Of a DNA stretch of 40,766 nucleotides, positions 32,872 to 40,710 are shown piece after piece. Source of the DNA: CAJXZP01 sp963974475 (GTDB lineage: Bacteria; Bacteroidota; Bacteroidia; Flavobacteriales_G; Salibacteraceae); assembly GCA_963974475.1 (NCBI GenBank), contig CAXBCR010000029.1, positions 1 through 40,766 of the forward strand, given 5' to 3'. The notes under the pieces are model-generated. The model was not told the origin of the DNA. It ran no database searches and was given only the letters and a program-made list of their open reading frames with translations. Position 1 is the first letter of the stretch, and each line of letters begins with the position of its first letter. Position numbers and translations under genes: made by a program.

Positions 32872-34061
32872 GGTGTTTGGTTTTTTTGTGATAAAGCAGG
32901 TAGAAATTCCAATAAAAATGTGGCAATACTACAAGCTGTAATGTTTTTTGCCGCTGGATATTTGTCTCCCGATGGGGTGATTATAAAATTCTGTTCTGTA
33001 TGTAAATCTTCAATTCCGTTGCGTAAGCTTTTTGTTATTTTGGGAGTACCTGTGTATTTTACCTCGATGCATGCTACCGGTGTAATTCCTCTAGTGAGCA
33101 CTATATCCACTTCCGTTCCAGCGTGGGTGCGATAGAAATAAACCGCTAAATCTTCGTCTTTTTCGGCTGTTATTTGCTGAAGTACGTAGGCCTCAAAAGA
33201 GGCTCCTAACATGGGCATTCCTAATAATTGGTCAAACGATTGTATCCGAAGTAAGCGGTGTAACACTCCCGTATCTGAAATATAAATTTTAGGCGATTTT
33301 ACAATCCGTTTTTTTACGTTTACCGAAAATGGTTGCAACCGAATCACCATAAATGCGCCTTCCAGGTAATTGATGTAGGAGTTTATGGTGTGGTTTGTTA
33401 ATCCCAACGATTTTCCAATGGCGCTATTGTTTAGTAAATTGCCGTTTTGCCATGCAAGCATTTCCCATAATCTTCTTACTAATAAAGGCGAAGCACTCAA
33501 TCCTAATAATGGTAAATCTCTTTCTAGGTAGGTTTTTATGAAGTCGTCAAGCCATCGTAAAGATTGTTTTTCGCTGGTGCTAAGAATACTATTTGGAAAC
33601 CCTCCCCGAAACTGGTGCTGTTGAACCGATATTTCAGGTATGGAATTTAATTCGGAATATGAAAATGGTTTTAAATCAATGTATCCAATTCTTTCGGCTA
33701 ATGATTCGAATGAACCTCGAATAATATCGGGGCTAGCTGAACCTAGAACAATGAACCGTAATGGAATTCTGTTTTCATCTACCAAAGCCCTAATTATCGG
33801 GAATAAAGTCGGCATTATTTGTACTTTATCTAGAATGATGCATTGGTTTTCGTTGGCTTTAAAAAACAATTCTGCTTCTTGTAGTTTTTGAGCGTCCGAA
33901 GGTTTCTCTAGGTCCAAGTATATACTTGGTTTTTTTAGGGTAGAAATAAATTGTTTAATCATCGTGGTTTTACCCACCTGACGGGGACCCAAAACCCCAA
34001 TAACAGGATAGAATTCTGCCAATTCAATTAACGCTGCTATTTGTTTTCTGGTAACATTCAT
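32868..34061 (-). CDS. AAA_14/DUF4143-type ATPase with altered Walker B
   Basis: This 397-residue protein belongs to the archaeal/bacterial ATPase group with an N-terminal AAA_14 domain and a C-terminal DUF4143 part. The Walker A motif is GPRQVGKTT (25-33) and a sensor-like strand is VLGSASPDI. The Walker B strand reads CIILDKVQIMP: the usual DE is DK (D78, K79), so the glutamate that activates water is missing. The C-terminal segment GTEVDIVLTRG with ACIEVKYTG has the E-D-ExK spacing of PD-(D/E)XK folds. I chose ATG 34061, after AAGGAGT, over the upstream ATG at 34091. It overlaps the thioesterase gene by 4 bases. The function of such ATPases is unknown. Confidence 0.85.
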   Translation of the reverse strand: MNVTRKQIAALIELAEFYPVIGVLGPRQVGKTTMIKQFISTLKKPSIYLDLEKPSDAQKLQEAELFFKANENQCIILDKVQIMPTLFPIIRALVDENRIPLRFIVLGSASPDIIRGSFESLAERIGYIDLKPFSYSELNSIPEISVQQHQFRGGFPNSILSTSEKQSLRWLDDFIKTYLERDLPLLGLSASPLLVRRLWEMLAWQNGNLLNNSAIGKSLGLTNHTINSYINYLEGAFMVIRLQPFSVNVKKRIVKSPKIYISDTGVLHRLLRIQSFDQLLGMPMLGASFEAYVLQQITAEKDEDLAVYFYRTHAGTEVDIVLTRGITPVACIEVKYTGTPKITKSLRNGIEDLHTEQNFIITPSGDKYPAAKNITACSIATFLLEFLPALSQKNQTP

Positions 34062-34166
34062 TTTTATACTCCTTGAAAAATGGAATTGCAATTTCCAAAT
34101 TTCTAGGACGAATTTACGGAAAATTAATGAAAATTTTGACTTGTAACCAAAATTTTGTTTGTGGAA

Positions 34167-35291
34167 TTAATTCGCGATTTTCACAAATTCTCTAAAATTT
34201 GTGGTGTCAATAATTGCCGATTTAGCTTGGTAGCCTTCCGTAAATGTTTTGGGTAAACGTGCATTTGGTTTGGCTTTCCATTTAAATTCATAACCCGTTA
34301 GCTCACCATTTACTTCTTCTACCAAATCTACTTCTTGTTTTTGTTTAGTGCGCCAGAAATGCATTTTGGCATACGTGTTTTTATATGCGTTTTGTTTTAG
34401 CCTTTCTGAGATTAAGAAATTCTCCCATAAAGCTCCTTTGTCTTGACGTAAATTAAGACTATTGAAATTCCCAATTACCGCATTTCTAATTCCGTTGTCG
34501 TAAAAGTACACCTTCTTGCTTCGTTTAATCTCATTACGGATGTTTCTACTGAAACTGGGAAGTTTGAAAATTACGTAAGCTTGTTGAAGTACATCTATAT
34601 ATTTAGCGATGGTTTTAGCATCGATTCCTATTAATTTGGAGAGCTCATTATTGCTTACTTGATTACCAACTTGCAGCGCTAATGCTTGAACTAATTTTTC
34701 GAGAACTTCGGGTTTCCTAATTTCAGAAAACGCTAAAATATCTTTAAATAAATAACTCGTTGTTAGTTGGTTTAGAATTGCTTTTTCTTGCCCCTGGTTA
34801 TTCAAAACATCAGGATAGAAGCCATAAATGAGCCTATTTTCAAATTGTTGTTGCGCATTTAGGTAACCATGAAAATTTTCAAATTCCTCCCAGCTAATCG
34901 GGTATAATTGATATTCCCATTTACGGCCAGTTAATGGCTCATTTACTGCTTGGGTTAGTTCAAAGGATGATGAACCACTAACGAGTAGTTGAACGTGTTT
35001 AAATTGGTCGGTTATTATTTTGAGGGTAACACCAATTCCTGGAATTCGTTGCGCTTCATCAATAAATAGCGTTTTATTTTCGCCAATAAGACTTCTAAGT
35101 TGCTCGGTACTTGGTGAGGTCAAAATGTTTTGGGTAACGGGGTCGTCCGCATCCAGAAATAAAAATGACTGATTATGGAGTAGCTCCTTTATGAGTGTTG
35201 TTTTTCCAACTTGCCTGGGACCAATGATAATTATGGCCTTTCCAGTATGCAGTTTATTTGCTATTTCTTGAGAGAGCGTACGTTGAAACAT
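34167..35291 (-). CDS. AAA_14/DUF4143-type ATPase
   Basis: This 374-residue protein is distantly related to the neighbouring ATPase. Walker A is GPRQVGKTT (24-32) and Walker B is intact, TLFIDEAQRIPG (D78, E79). LLVSGSSSFELTQAV resembles the sensor region. The C-terminus has QEVDLVEEVNGELTGYEFKW, the nuclease-like E-D-ExK pattern of DUF4143 proteins. I chose ATG 35291 because it precedes the usual short N-terminus; ATG 35327 adds 12 residues. Two 31-base repeats with AAGTTATAACT palindromes lie just upstream. The gene is separated from the next ATPase by 105 bases. Such genes are widespread in Bacteroidota, of unclear role and often horizontally acquired. Confidence 0.88.
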   Translation of the reverse strand: MFQRTLSQEIANKLHTGKAIIIIGPRQVGKTTLIKELLHNQSFLFLDADDPVTQNILTSPSTEQLRSLIGENKTLFIDEAQRIPGIGVTLKIITDQFKHVQLLVSGSSSFELTQAVNEPLTGRKWEYQLYPISWEEFENFHGYLNAQQQFENRLIYGFYPDVLNNQGQEKAILNQLTTSYLFKDILAFSEIRKPEVLEKLVQALALQVGNQVSNNELSKLIGIDAKTIAKYIDVLQQAYVIFKLPSFSRNIRNEIKRSKKVYFYDNGIRNAVIGNFNSLNLRQDKGALWENFLISERLKQNAYKNTYAKMHFWRTKQKQEVDLVEEVNGELTGYEFKWKAKPNARLPKTFTEGYQAKSAIIDTTNFREFVKIAN

Positions 35292-35333
35292 AACCTGGTT
35301 TTTATGCAAATATAATGCATGTGGCAAACAATA

Positions 35334-35396
35334 TTCCCTAAAAGTTATAACTATTTTGGATTACGTTCCCTATAAGTTATAACTTTCAGGGATTAC
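35334..35396 (-). promoter_or_regulatory. Tandem palindromic repeat upstream of the second ATPase
   Basis: Two 31-base units (35334-35364 and 35366-35396) repeat with a 32-base period. Each begins TTCCCTA, contains an AGTTATAACT palindrome and ends GGATTAC. In the second unit the palindrome is the perfect 12-mer AAGTTATAACTT. The 32-base period puts both palindromes on the same DNA face. Position 43-105 bases before the start codon suggests an operator, possibly for autoregulation, or a repeat family tied to these ATPase genes. Confidence 0.6.
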
Positions 35397-35466
35397 ATCT
35401 ATCCGTAAGACAACCATGTATGGCTAAATTAAGGTTTAGAATGACGTATTAAAACACATTGAAAAA

Positions 35467-36144
35467 TCACTTACTCTTCTCTGATTTAATAATATGATAG
35501 CCGTAATAAATTAATAATAAGCCTAATAATTCCGTTACAAAAAGCACATTTACGTAGCCCATTCGAGTCATTGAGCCTCCAATACCAGGGAGTAATCCTC
35601 CTATGGCAATAAATACATTACCCTTAAACCGAACTTCCTTATTTTTTAATCTGTAGTACCTATATGCCGAATAAAATGCTCCTCCTACTAAAAAAATGAA
35701 CGCGTAGATATTAATAATGGGAGAAAAGTACCTTACCCATTTCCATTCAAAAACCGCTCCAGTTAGTTTATAATTGAACCCTTCAGGGATAGCAATAGGA
35801 GTTAGAATTACGCAAATGGATGCCAAGCCAATAAGTGCAATAAAGAACCATGATGAGTACTTAGCGTAGGTTTTATTCATTAGCAAATAAACGGTTCCTT
35901 GCGCAAGTGGATAGCCACCTAAAAGAGCTCCAACGATGTACCAATATTTCAAATTCACCTCGTTCCAACCAAAAATAACATGGTAACTTTCGGATAGCGT
36001 TCCTAATCCAAAAGTGATTACCCCAATGGTCCACCATAGTAAATAGGGTGATTTTTTGGTTTTGTAATGTGCGTAAATTTCTTTAGAGAAATAGACGGAA
36101 AATATAGTGGTGATTATTGGTATGTATTCTACTAATGGATTCAT
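35467..36144 (-). CDS. Seven-helix membrane protein of unknown function
   Basis: I do not recognise the family. The 225-residue product has about seven transmembrane helices: near 7-20 (YIPIITTIFSVYF), 34-50 (YLLWWTIGVITFGLGTL), 68-88, 96-116, 140-160, 176-190 and 198-217 (LLGLLLIYYGYHI). The short C-terminal tail (KSEKSK) is basic. No enzymatic motif is seen. It starts 21 bases after a copied hmuY-like 3' tail that contains TAGTTTTG on the minus strand, a possible -7 promoter element. A sensor-like or transporter-like role would be speculation. Confidence 0.8.
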   Translation of the reverse strand: MNPLVEYIPIITTIFSVYFSKEIYAHYKTKKSPYLLWWTIGVITFGLGTLSESYHVIFGWNEVNLKYWYIVGALLGGYPLAQGTVYLLMNKTYAKYSSWFFIALIGLASICVILTPIAIPEGFNYKLTGAVFEWKWVRYFSPIINIYAFIFLVGGAFYSAYRYYRLKNKEVRFKGNVFIAIGGLLPGIGGSMTRMGYVNVLFVTELLGLLLIYYGYHIIKSEKSK

Positions 36145-36154
36145 GAAATATTAT

Positions 36155-36234
36155 TTACAACTCAGAAGACTCAAAACTAGCCGTCCCTTTTTCGCCTTTG
36201 TCATTATACCAATCTAAAAAATGGATTTTGAACA
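36155..36234 (-). pseudogene. 3'-end remnant of the hmuY-like gene
   Basis: Positions 36156-36234 match the last codons of the hmuY-like gene (39702-39780) at 78 of 79 bases; the single change is an A for a G in the run after AATCT. Read on the minus strand it ends ASFESSEL and a TAA stop. The fragment starts 7 bases after the stop of the propeller gene at 36242. It and the intact tail are direct repeats that bracket the two-gene block 36242-39561, the same layout as the tatD tails around the A-B modules. Confidence 0.9.
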
Positions 36235-36241
36235 AAGATAA

Positions 36242-37840
36242 TTATTCAATAACTACCATTCTGGAATAGCTAAAATTAGCTCCGGTAAGGGTTAAAAAAT
36301 AAGTGCCGCTTTTGAGTGTGGTTACATCAAACTGAGCGCTTGGTTGACTATTTAAGTTTTTGGATAACACGGTTTTACCCGTAATATCAACAATTTGAGC
36401 TAACACATGGTTTGCTAATACGGGAACAGAAAAATTTAGAATAGTAGAAGCCGGAATGGGATAGGCATCAATAGTCGTACTCTTAATTTCGTTAACCGAC
36501 ACCATAATATCTAGTTTTACTACCCAAGCATCATATACGCCTTGGTTTGCAATTGTTTTGTTTCCAGAAACGCCCGATTCTGAAGCACCAACCACCATTA
36601 AAGCACCCGTGGAAGTTTCAATAATATCCATCGCAATATCTTCTTGTAATCCACCAAGAGAAATTTCCATTACCTTGTTTCCTTGATTATCTACTCCAAT
36701 TATCCAAAAATCAAACCCGCCAAAGTTCTCACTGGTTTTGTTGCCAATTTTAGGTGATTCAGAAGCGCCACAAATAATGGATATATTTTGGCTAGTGGAA
36801 TACATACCACCTCCAAATTCTACAGATTCATCGAGCAAGCCTCCAAAGGTTTTATCCCAAATTATATTTAGGTTAGTATCTAATTTAACCAGCCATAAAT
36901 CTTTTCCTGCAATTTTGGCGGCCGTTTTGTTACCCGAAACCGGTGATTCCGATTCGCTTATTATAATAATGTTACCTTGATTATCCATGATAGACCCACG
37001 GGCTACATCATTTCTGTTTCCACCAATGGTTTTGTCAGTGCTGATGTTTCCATTGGTGTCTGTTTTTAAAACCCATATATCATTTTCACCATACGAAGGT
37101 TCACTTTTATCTAAGGTGTCGGAAGAAGATGATGCCCCAATGAATATTTGTGAATTTGCCGATAATCGGTGTGAACCTTTTCCGAAATCCTCCAAATTGC
37201 CTCCGAAACAAAATTCTTTTTTTAGGTTTCCAGCCGAGTCTAACTGTAAAACCCAATAGGAGGCAGTGCCTTTAAGAGGGGCTTGCCTGGTTCCCGTTGC
37301 TGCTAAGGAACTAGTACTACCAGTGCTGTATATATCGCCATTGGGTCGTTCCGCTATTTTGGGTACAAATTCCCATGCATTTCCACCGTAAGATTTTTGC
37401 CAAAGAATGTTTCCCAGTTCATCAATTTTAATAAGCCAAAGGTCGGCTGAGCCATAGCCAGGAACACTTTTGTTGCCGGATATTGTAGAGGTTGATACGC
37501 ACGACAAGAGGAAATTCCCATCCATGGTTTGGAGAAGTTGATAACCAGCATCATTCGAACTCCCACCATACGATTTTTGCCATAAAATGGTTCCAGTGCT
37601 ATTGGTTTTAACTAACCAGATATCTAGTTCGCCAAAGTTGGCGGAGGTTTTATCGCCCGAAATACCGCTACCGGTTCGTGCACAAAATAAAAAACCTCCA
37701 TCCGTTGTTTCAACGACAGAATAAAGGTAATCCCATTCTGGAGTTCCAAATCCAAATTGATTTTGAATTTGAAAATGTTGCGCCCCAACAAGGAGGGGCG
37801 CAACAAATAGGATGGATATAAATACGTGTTTTAATTTCAT
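36242..37840 (-). CDS. Secreted seven-repeat beta-propeller protein with T9SS type A sorting domain
   Basis: This 532-residue protein has a signal peptide (MKLKHVFISILFVAPLLVGAQ). Seven repeats of ~60 residues each carry variants of SGNKT, DxWLVKxD, GNILWQKSYGG and a following TMDGNFLL strand, which fits a seven-bladed propeller. The C-terminal ~75 residues are a T9SS type A domain (AYPIPASTILNFSV, IVDITGKTVLSKNL, SGTYFLTL). It begins 2 bases after the stop of the 572-residue gene upstream, so the two form one transcription unit. It should be exported to the cell surface. The ligand is unknown. Confidence 0.9.
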   Translation of the reverse strand: MKLKHVFISILFVAPLLVGAQHFQIQNQFGFGTPEWDYLYSVVETTDGGFLFCARTGSGISGDKTSANFGELDIWLVKTNSTGTILWQKSYGGSSNDAGYQLLQTMDGNFLLSCVSTSTISGNKSVPGYGSADLWLIKIDELGNILWQKSYGGNAWEFVPKIAERPNGDIYSTGSTSSLAATGTRQAPLKGTASYWVLQLDSAGNLKKEFCFGGNLEDFGKGSHRLSANSQIFIGASSSSDTLDKSEPSYGENDIWVLKTDTNGNISTDKTIGGNRNDVARGSIMDNQGNIIIISESESPVSGNKTAAKIAGKDLWLVKLDTNLNIIWDKTFGGLLDESVEFGGGMYSTSQNISIICGASESPKIGNKTSENFGGFDFWIIGVDNQGNKVMEISLGGLQEDIAMDIIETSTGALMVVGASESGVSGNKTIANQGVYDAWVVKLDIMVSVNEIKSTTIDAYPIPASTILNFSVPVLANHVLAQIVDITGKTVLSKNLNSQPSAQFDVTTLKSGTYFLTLTGANFSYSRMVVIE

Positions 37841-37842
37841 AT

Positions 37843-39561
37843 TTAATGTGGTGCAATGATGGATTGAATGACCAAAGTAGATCCATCTTCAAAAATAAAT
37901 TTATTTACTATGATACTATTTATGAAGGCTATATTTGGATCGTAATCATTAAAGAATTTAACTACTTCTCCATTTGCTACTTCAAATTGTTTTTCAGTGT
38001 AAATATTTCCATTCATATCAAGCATTTGGTAGGTATAGACTAAGTTTTTACTTGCCGTCATGCTTAGCGTGAAATTATTATTTATTACTGGTACTGGATA
38101 AATGGTAACATTTAAGAAATTAGATAATCCGTTACTTGCTGTTTGAGAGTTGTCTCCTTCAAAATAAAACGGAATGGTTTGCATATTGTTTTGATACATA
38201 ATATTGGCTCTATACAATCCACCAGTAAATGAATAATTGGCTAACGATAATTTACCATTGGCATCTTCAATGGTAGATGGATCAATAACCGTTCTAGTAT
38301 TGGTCGCAAGATCTAGAATATCAAATAGTACAATGTCGGAAGCCGTTAATCTATACGTGTTTGAGGTGTTTAATGCTGAACTTTGTTCTAATACCAGGTT
38401 GAAATCCGAAGATTTTGGAATTACTGGACCCTCCAATGTACTTCCTCCATTCATTAACATGGTTAATCCTTGTATAAATTCTACACCTGGGTTTCCAACG
38501 GGGAAACCTGGACCACCGCCAGTTCCACCGCCACCGCCAGAACTTCCGGTTTTATTGTAATCCGCAAATGCTTGGTTTGGGTCAGCGGTACATTCCAAAT
38601 GTTGAAAGGTTCCACTAAATGGCCATGTCACCGGATTTGCTACCGTTGTGTTAACAGACAATTGATACGTTGCATAATCAAATTGGATAGGTGCCGCTAA
38701 TTGTCCAATGGGCTTGTTTTTGTAATTTTCATAATTTTGATTTAAAGCTGGAGTACCTTTCATTTTTTTCTGAATACCTACCACTTGGGTATTGGTAGTC
38801 CCAGGATTTAAAAAACCGCCCAAAGGACCCTTGATTTTCATTCCTGTAGGCAAAACGGAGGTATTGAATTCAATGATGTGGTAATCCGTTGGAGTATATT
38901 GTCCAATACCACCATTGGTGTAATAATTATTCGCTGTCATAAACCAATAAAAATAGGTTGCCGTATTATTAGTAATATCAAATTGTGAAATTGTTTCATC
39001 CATTACTAAATTATGATAACTTGGTGTAACTCCGGTATTATTGTACTGCTGTATTTCATAGGCGTAATCGGGGGCATTACATTTTTGAGGATCCCCAATA
39101 GCCGTAAGGTTACACCCTGAACAAGTTCGTGCAGAATTAGTTGTTCCAATAGAATTACCGTTGGCATCTATTCCAGTTATTTTATAAAAATAATTTGGGT
39201 TATTAACATATTCATCTGCTAATTTCAAATAATTTTTAGATTGAAAAAACTGCAATACGGGTTCATACGTCATGGTGCCGTTGACTTCTGTTCCATAAGA
39301 AATGTCTATTTGCCAAGTAGATACTTGGTTGGTAGTGTTGTTTTCCCATGCTAAAATACGCTGAGAATAATATGGGTTTAGAAAAACAGAGATATCATCA
39401 TTCTGTGCTAAAAGTTGATGAGAAAATGGGAGAATGGTCATAACAAAAAGGAGTATTCCAAATTTGTTAATTAGGTAATTGAAAATTACCTTGGTCGTAC
39501 TTGGTCGTACTTGGTCGTACGGGGAGGCACTTAACGTGCCGTTTTTAATGTTGGTTAACAT
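37843..39561 (-). CDS. Secreted protein with probable T9SS type A domain and repeat-bearing N-terminus
   Basis: I do not recognise the 572-residue body. It contains a fibronectin-like start (ISVFLNPYYSQRILAWENN, YFYKITGIDANGNSIG), a Cys pair region (ARTCSGCNL), a glycine-rich linker of GGGG/GGG runs in the middle, and an IYPVPVINNNFTLSM stretch that resembles a type A sorting domain. A signal-peptide core (FGILLFVMTILPF, ending LLAQ) lies 33-55 residues from the only in-frame ATG. The preceding ~30 residues are encoded by three 10-bp repeats and a hairpin, an unusual n-region. It is the first gene of the pair with the propeller gene. The start is uncertain. Confidence 0.8.
   Translation of the reverse strand: MLTNIKNGTLSASPYDQVRPSTTKVIFNYLINKFGILLFVMTILPFSHQLLAQNDDISVFLNPYYSQRILAWENNTTNQVSTWQIDISYGTEVNGTMTYEPVLQFFQSKNYLKLADEYVNNPNYFYKITGIDANGNSIGTTNSARTCSGCNLTAIGDPQKCNAPDYAYEIQQYNNTGVTPSYHNLVMDETISQFDITNNTATYFYWFMTANNYYTNGGIGQYTPTDYHIIEFNTSVLPTGMKIKGPLGGFLNPGTTNTQVVGIQKKMKGTPALNQNYENYKNKPIGQLAAPIQFDYATYQLSVNTTVANPVTWPFSGTFQHLECTADPNQAFADYNKTGSSGGGGGTGGGPGFPVGNPGVEFIQGLTMLMNGGSTLEGPVIPKSSDFNLVLEQSSALNTSNTYRLTASDIVLFDILDLATNTRTVIDPSTIEDANGKLSLANYSFTGGLYRANIMYQNNMQTIPFYFEGDNSQTASNGLSNFLNVTIYPVPVINNNFTLSMTASKNLVYTYQMLDMNGNIYTEKQFEVANGEVVKFFNDYDPNIAFINSIIVNKFIFEDGSTLVIQSIIAPH
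39473..39540. repeat. Three 10-bp direct repeats with flanking hairpins inside the N-terminal codons
   Basis: TTGGTCGTAC occurs three times in tandem (39491-39520). On one side is a perfect hairpin, AGGTAATT/AATTACCT (39473-39480 with 39484-39491). On the other is GGCAC/GTGCC (39526-39530 with 39536-39540). A change of one 10-bp copy shifts the reading frame between the start codon and the signal-peptide core. Confidence 0.75.
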
Positions 39562-39700
39562 AAATTTAATTTAAATTGTTAAATAATAATTAGAGGCCGA
39601 AACTAGGTATTTTATTTCAACTGGAAATGTTTTTTTTCATTTTTAACATTACATCAAAATTTAAAGGGTATGAATTTATGATACTAAAACCAGCGCCACC

Positions 39701-40669
39701 CTACAACTCAGAAGACTCAAAACTAGCCGTCCCTTTTTCGCCTTTGTCATTATACCAATCTAGAAAATGGATTTTGAACATTTTACCGGATTGCGCTCGT
39801 AGAATATAGTTTTTGCTCGGTTTAGTAACATAATATCCGGCATCAAAATCATACATTTTCCAATTGTAGCCAATATTATCTATGCGATTACTGGATGGAT
39901 ATTTAAGAATGTCGGCACTCGAAATATCAGCAAATGGTTTGTCCCACACCTGAAAGCTGAATGGAGTGTTTCGGTTTAACTGAACTCCCGTTACCAAGTA
40001 AGCTACCATTGGGTTTAAGTCGTAATAGATGTAAGTGTATTGCGTAAAGCAAAAATCCCATTCGGTTTTGGGAGGAGCCACCATCACAGTTTTTCCGCCT
40101 TTGTCAAAACTGAAATAACGGTGGGTGTACGCATTGTCTTTTATTACCGAAGCGTTGGTCCATTGGGTGTCCTTAAAATCGGAAAATCGGAAATAATAAG
40201 TAGAGTCAATTAAGCTATCAAAAATAACTTTAGCCAATCCAAGCGATTTTCCATATTCATCTCTACCACGGTCGATAATGTATAAATTGGTGGTGTTTTG
40301 CCATATTCCAATAGCCGTACTATCCAGATTCCCGGTGTGAGAATCCCAAGTAAAATCTAATCCTAAAGTATCGGTAACGCTAGCTAAATTTGAATCTAAC
40401 GTCAATACCGATTGCATTCTATTGGCTGAATTTAGCAGGATATGGAATCCATTATCCGAACAATCAAATGCCAAATCCCAAATTGTTCTGTTATTACGAG
40501 CCACCTCTGTTTTGGTTTCAATGTTATACCAAATCTGGTCGGCATATAAAGTTCCCATCACCATAGTGTTCGCAGTGATGTCGCCCGGTGCATGCGGAGC
40601 TACGGGTGTTTCTGCTTTCTCACATGAAGCAAAAAACAAAACCAATAAAAATCCAATTAAATTTTTCAT
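39701..40669 (-). CDS. HmuY-family lipoprotein
   Basis: This protein of about 322 residues starts at ATG 40669 with a lipoprotein signal (MKNLIGFLLVLFFASC; lipobox cysteine at residue 16). HmuY-like features are the paired WDLAFDCSDNGFHILLN and TEWDFCFTQYTYIYYD strands and the C-terminal GYYVTKPSKNYILRAQSGK with FKIHFLDWYNDKGEKGT. HmuY of Porphyromonas binds haem at the cell surface; whether this homologue does is not shown, and no TonB receptor gene is adjacent in the window. ATG 40690 would add seven residues before the signal and is less likely. Its last 79 bases are duplicated at 36156-36234. A heptamer repeat array lies 42 bases upstream. Confidence 0.88.
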   Translation of the reverse strand: MKNLIGFLLVLFFASCEKAETPVAPHAPGDITANTMVMGTLYADQIWYNIETKTEVARNNRTIWDLAFDCSDNGFHILLNSANRMQSVLTLDSNLASVTDTLGLDFTWDSHTGNLDSTAIGIWQNTTNLYIIDRGRDEYGKSLGLAKVIFDSLIDSTYYFRFSDFKDTQWTNASVIKDNAYTHRYFSFDKGGKTVMVAPPKTEWDFCFTQYTYIYYDLNPMVAYLVTGVQLNRNTPFSFQVWDKPFADISSADILKYPSSNRIDNIGYNWKMYDFDAGYYVTKPSKNYILRAQSGKMFKIHFLDWYNDKGEKGTASFESSEL

Positions 40670-40710
40670 CACAAGTCCTTTTAAAACCAATTTTTTTTTA
40701 AAATTTCAAC

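Noticed and set aside
34061..35291. The two ATPases as a toxin-antitoxin or defence pair
   Set aside because: The DUF4143 fold alone does not show this; the genes are separated by 105 bases and no partner of toxin or antitoxin type is present.
39491..39520. Possible CRISPR array
   Set aside because: Three 10-bp units are directly adjacent with no spacers, and no cas genes are in the window.
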